A DNA stretch of 16,629 nucleotides, from NCBI GenBank assembly GCA_937863205.1, contig CALMGA010000356.1:1-16629 (forward strand), in the 5' to 3' direction. The notes under the pieces were generated by a model. It had not been told where the DNA came from. It saw only the letters and a program-made list of their open reading frames with translations, and did no database searches. The stretch is from an uncultured Beijerinckiaceae bacterium. GTDB taxonomy: Bacteria; Pseudomonadota; Alphaproteobacteria; Rhizobiales; Beijerinckiaceae. The first letter of the stretch is position 1; each line of letters begins with the position of its first letter. A program made the translations under genes and the position numbers. Of the stretch, positions 14,709 to 16,629 are shown piece after piece.

Positions 14709-16235
14709 ATGTTTGAAGGCCTGAGCGAGAAACTGACCGGCATCTTCGATGCCCTGACCCGGCGCGGCTCGCTGACCGCCGAGGACGTCAACACGGCGCT
14801 GCGCGAAGTGCGCCGCGCCCTGCTCGAAGCCGACGTGTCGCTCGACGTGGTGAGATCCTTCACCGACAAGGTGCGCGAGCGGGCGGTGGGCGCCGACGTC
14901 GTCAAGTCGGTGACGCCCGGCCAGATGGTCATCAAGATCGTCAACGACGTGCTGATCGAGACGCTGGGCGACAGCGCCGACCCGATCTCGCTCGATGCGG
15001 CCCCGCCCGTCGCGGTGATGATGGTCGGCCTGCAGGGCGCCGGCAAGACCACCACCACCGCCAAGATCGCCAAGCGCTTGGCCGAGCGCATGAAGAAGCG
15101 GGTGCTGATGGCATCCCTCGACGTGAAGCGCCCGGCCGCGCAGGAACAGCTCGCGGTGCTGGGCCGGCAGGTCGGCGTCGACACGCTTCCCATCGTGGCC
15201 GGGCAGACGCCGGTGCAGATCGCGCGGCGGGCCGAGCAGGCCGGGCGGCTGGGCGGCTACGACGTGGTGATGCTGGACACCGCCGGGCGCACCCACATCG
15301 ACGAGGCGTTGATGGCGGAGATGGCCGAGATCAAGTCGGCGTCCCGCCCCCATGAGATCCTGCTCGTCGCCGATGCGCTGACCGGCCAGGACGCGGTCAA
15401 CCTCGCCAAGAACTTCAACGACCGCGTCGGCATCACCGGCATCGTGCTGACCCGCATCGACGGCGACGGCCGGGGCGGCGCCGCGCTGTCGATGCGCCAC
15501 GTCACCGGCAAGCCGATCAAGCTGATCGGCACCGGCGAGAAGATGGACGCGCTGGAGGACTTCCATCCCTCGCGCATCGCCAACCGCATCCTGGGGATGG
15601 GCGACATCGTCGGCCTCGTCGAGCGGGCGGCGGAAAACATCGACGCCGAAAAGGCGGCGGCCATGGCCAGGAAGATGGCCAAGGGCAGGTTCGACCTCGA
15701 TGACCTCGCCGACCAGCTCGCCCAGGTCGAGAAGATCGGCGGCATCGGCGGCATCATGGGGATGATGCCCGGCATGGCCAAGATGAAGGACCAACTCGCC
15801 GGCAAGCTCGACGACAGGGTGATCAAGCGCCAGCGCGCCATCATCCTGTCGATGACGCCGCGCGAGCGCCGCAACCCCGACCTGCTCAAGGCCAGCCGCA
15901 AGAAGCGCATCGCGGCAGGCTCGGGGATGAAGGTCGAGGACGTCAACAAGCTGCTCAAGCAGCACCGCACGATGGCCGACATGATGAAAAGCATGGGCGG
16001 CCTCGGGGGCGGGATGGGCAAGATGGCCGGCATGGCCAAGGCGCTGGCCGGGATGGGCGGCGGCGGGATGCCCGGCGGCGCGGTGCCGACGCCCGAGCAG
16101 ATCGAGGCGATGCACAAGCAGCTCGGCGGCAGGATGCCCAACATGCCGGGCCTGCCCGGCGGTTTGCCCAAGCTCGGCAACAAGGGCGGCCTGCCCGGCC
16201 TGGGCGGCGGCTTTCCCTTCGGCAAGAAGCGCTGA
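14709..16235 (+). CDS. ffh: Signal recognition particle protein Ffh (SRP54)
   Basis: This is the GTPase of the signal recognition particle, which binds signal sequences of nascent membrane proteins and, with SRP RNA and FtsY, brings ribosomes to the inner membrane. Its 508 residues comprise the N domain (1-95), a G domain with GLQGAGKTT (107-115), DVKRPAA (138-144), DTAGR (190-194) and [10 protein letters not shown] (248-257), and the Met-rich M domain (about 300-440) with MGMMPGM and [12 protein letters not shown]. It ends in a long Gly/Met/Pro-rich tail usual for alphaproteobacteria. The start ATG 14709 has AGGA six bases upstream. rpsP follows 55 bases later. The stop codon lies in the loop of a terminator-like hairpin. 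Confidence 0.97.
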   Translation: MFEGLSEKLTGIFDALTRRGSLTAEDVNTALREVRRALLEADVSLDVVRSFTDKVRERAVGADVVKSVTPGQMVIKIVNDVLIETLGDSADPISLDAAPPVAVMMVGLQGAGKTTTTAKIAKRLAERMKKRVLMASLDVKRPAAQEQLAVLGRQVGVDTLPIVAGQTPVQIARRAEQAGRLGGYDVVMLDTAGRTHIDEALMAEMAEIKSASRPHEILLVADALTGQDAVNLAKNFNDRVGITGIVLTRIDGDGRGGAALSMRHVTGKPIKLIGTGEKMDALEDFHPSRIANRILGMGDIVGLVERAAENIDAEKAAAMARKMAKGRFDLDDLADQLAQVEKIGGIGGIMGMMPGMAKMKDQLAGKLDDRVIKRQRAIILSMTPRERRNPDLLKASRKKRIAAGSGMKVEDVNKLLKQHRTMADMMKSMGGLGGGMGKMAGMAKALAGMGGGGMPGGAVPTPEQIEAMHKQLGGRMPNMPGLPGGLPKLGNKGGLPGLGGGFPFGKKR

Positions 16236-16246
16236 GCTTCTTTTTT
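16224..16246 (+). terminator. Terminator-like hairpin overlapping the ffh stop codon
   Basis: AAGAAGC (16224-16230) pairs perfectly with GCTTCTT (16236-16242) around the loop GCTGA, which contains the ffh stop TGA, and is followed at once by more T residues to 16246. This is the layout of an intrinsic terminator, although the 7-bp stem is AT-rich and short. It could partly stop transcription between ffh and rpsP. Confidence 0.45.
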
Positions 16247-16290
16247 CCCGATCAACCAACCCCGATCGATTAATCCGAGGAAAACAGTAC

Positions 16291-16629
16291 ATGTCCCTGA
16301 AGATTCGTTTGGCCCGCGGCGGCGCCAAGAAGCGCCCGTTCTACCGCATCGTCGTCGCCGACGCCCGCATGCCGCGCGACGGCCGCTTCATCGAGCGGCT
16401 CGGCACCTTTGATCCGATCAAGGCCAAGGACGCCGCCGACCGTCTCGTGATCGACACGGAAAAGGCGCAAAGCTGGATCGGCAAGGGCGCCCAGCCGACC
16501 GACCGCGTCGCCCGCCTGCTGGCCTCGGCCGGCGTCGGCGAGCCGCAGCGCGGCAACAACCCGACCAAGGGCCAGCCCAAGAAGAAGGCGCAGGAGCGGG
16601 CCGCCGCGGCCGCCGCCGCCGCCGAAAAG
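16291..16629 (+). CDS. rpsP: 30S ribosomal protein S16 (3' end outside window)
   Basis: A small-subunit ribosomal protein. The first 113 residues are visible: [42 protein letters not shown] is the S16 hallmark, followed by [13 protein letters not shown] and a Lys/Ala-rich tail ([13 protein letters not shown]) that is still open at the window end. Such a long Ala/Lys tail is common in alphaproteobacterial S16. GAGGA at 16277-16281 lies nine bases before the ATG. In many bacteria rpsP starts an operon with rimM, trmD and rplS, and the position after ffh fits that. Confidence 0.96.
   Translation, partial: MSLKIRLARGGAKKRPFYRIVVADARMPRDGRFIERLGTFDPIKAKDAADRLVIDTEKAQSWIGKGAQPTDRVARLLASAGVGEPQRGNNPTKGQPKKKAQERAAAAAAAAEK

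Overview
This is a GC-rich stretch of an alphaproteobacterial chromosome, most likely from the Hyphomicrobiales (Rhizobiales). The evidence is the dnaX-ybaB-recR cluster, a DUF1465/RcdA-type cell-cycle gene, a DUF1192 gene beside ribF, a membrane-anchored DUF2778 (Tlde1) protein, a CtrA-type TTAA-N7-TTAAC site and dispersed intergenic palindromes. The genus cannot be named from the sequence alone. Most of the window is ordinary chromosome. No phage, transposase, CRISPR array, tRNA or rRNA was seen.

Left part (1-6354). The 3' end of dnaX, then ybaB and recR, form a replication and recombination-repair operon. It runs, with a 1-base stop/start overlap, into a gene for a leucine-rich-repeat protein fused to a eukaryotic-type protein kinase. 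After 15 bases comes a thiamine-pyrophosphate enzyme of the acetolactate-synthase superfamily. Facing it, four bases away, is a long-chain acyl-CoA synthetase of the FATP type.

Middle part (6355-10205). A divergent promoter region carries an exact CtrA-type site. Beyond it lies a DUF2778/Tlde1 L,D-transpeptidase-like protein with one membrane anchor. A structured repeat separates this from a convergent Tat-exported glucan biosynthesis protein (OpgG/OpgD family). The cobalamin gene cobU/cobP follows, divergent from the glucan gene.

Right part (10203-16629). On the minus strand lie an rcdA-like gene (DUF1465), a second repeat element, a DUF1192 gene and ribF, the last two coupled by a GTGA overlap. 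A stand-alone CheY-like receiver follows on the plus strand, then another repeat copy, a minus-strand GDP-mannose 4,6-dehydratase, and the plus-strand ffh-rpsP pair (the window ends inside rpsP).

The least explained signal is the set of intergenic structured repeats. A 102-104 bp element occurs at 7713-7816 and 13231-13332, and a second type lies at 10965-11066. They appear to share one hairpin plan: a conserved loop/core (AAAGTGC, GCGGTTTT, TCAAA) on stems of different sequence that still pair. In three cases the element edge supplies or overlaps the stop codon of the adjoining gene. The other notable items are the CtrA-type site, the LRR-kinase joined to recR, and a terminator-like hairpin built over the ffh stop codon.
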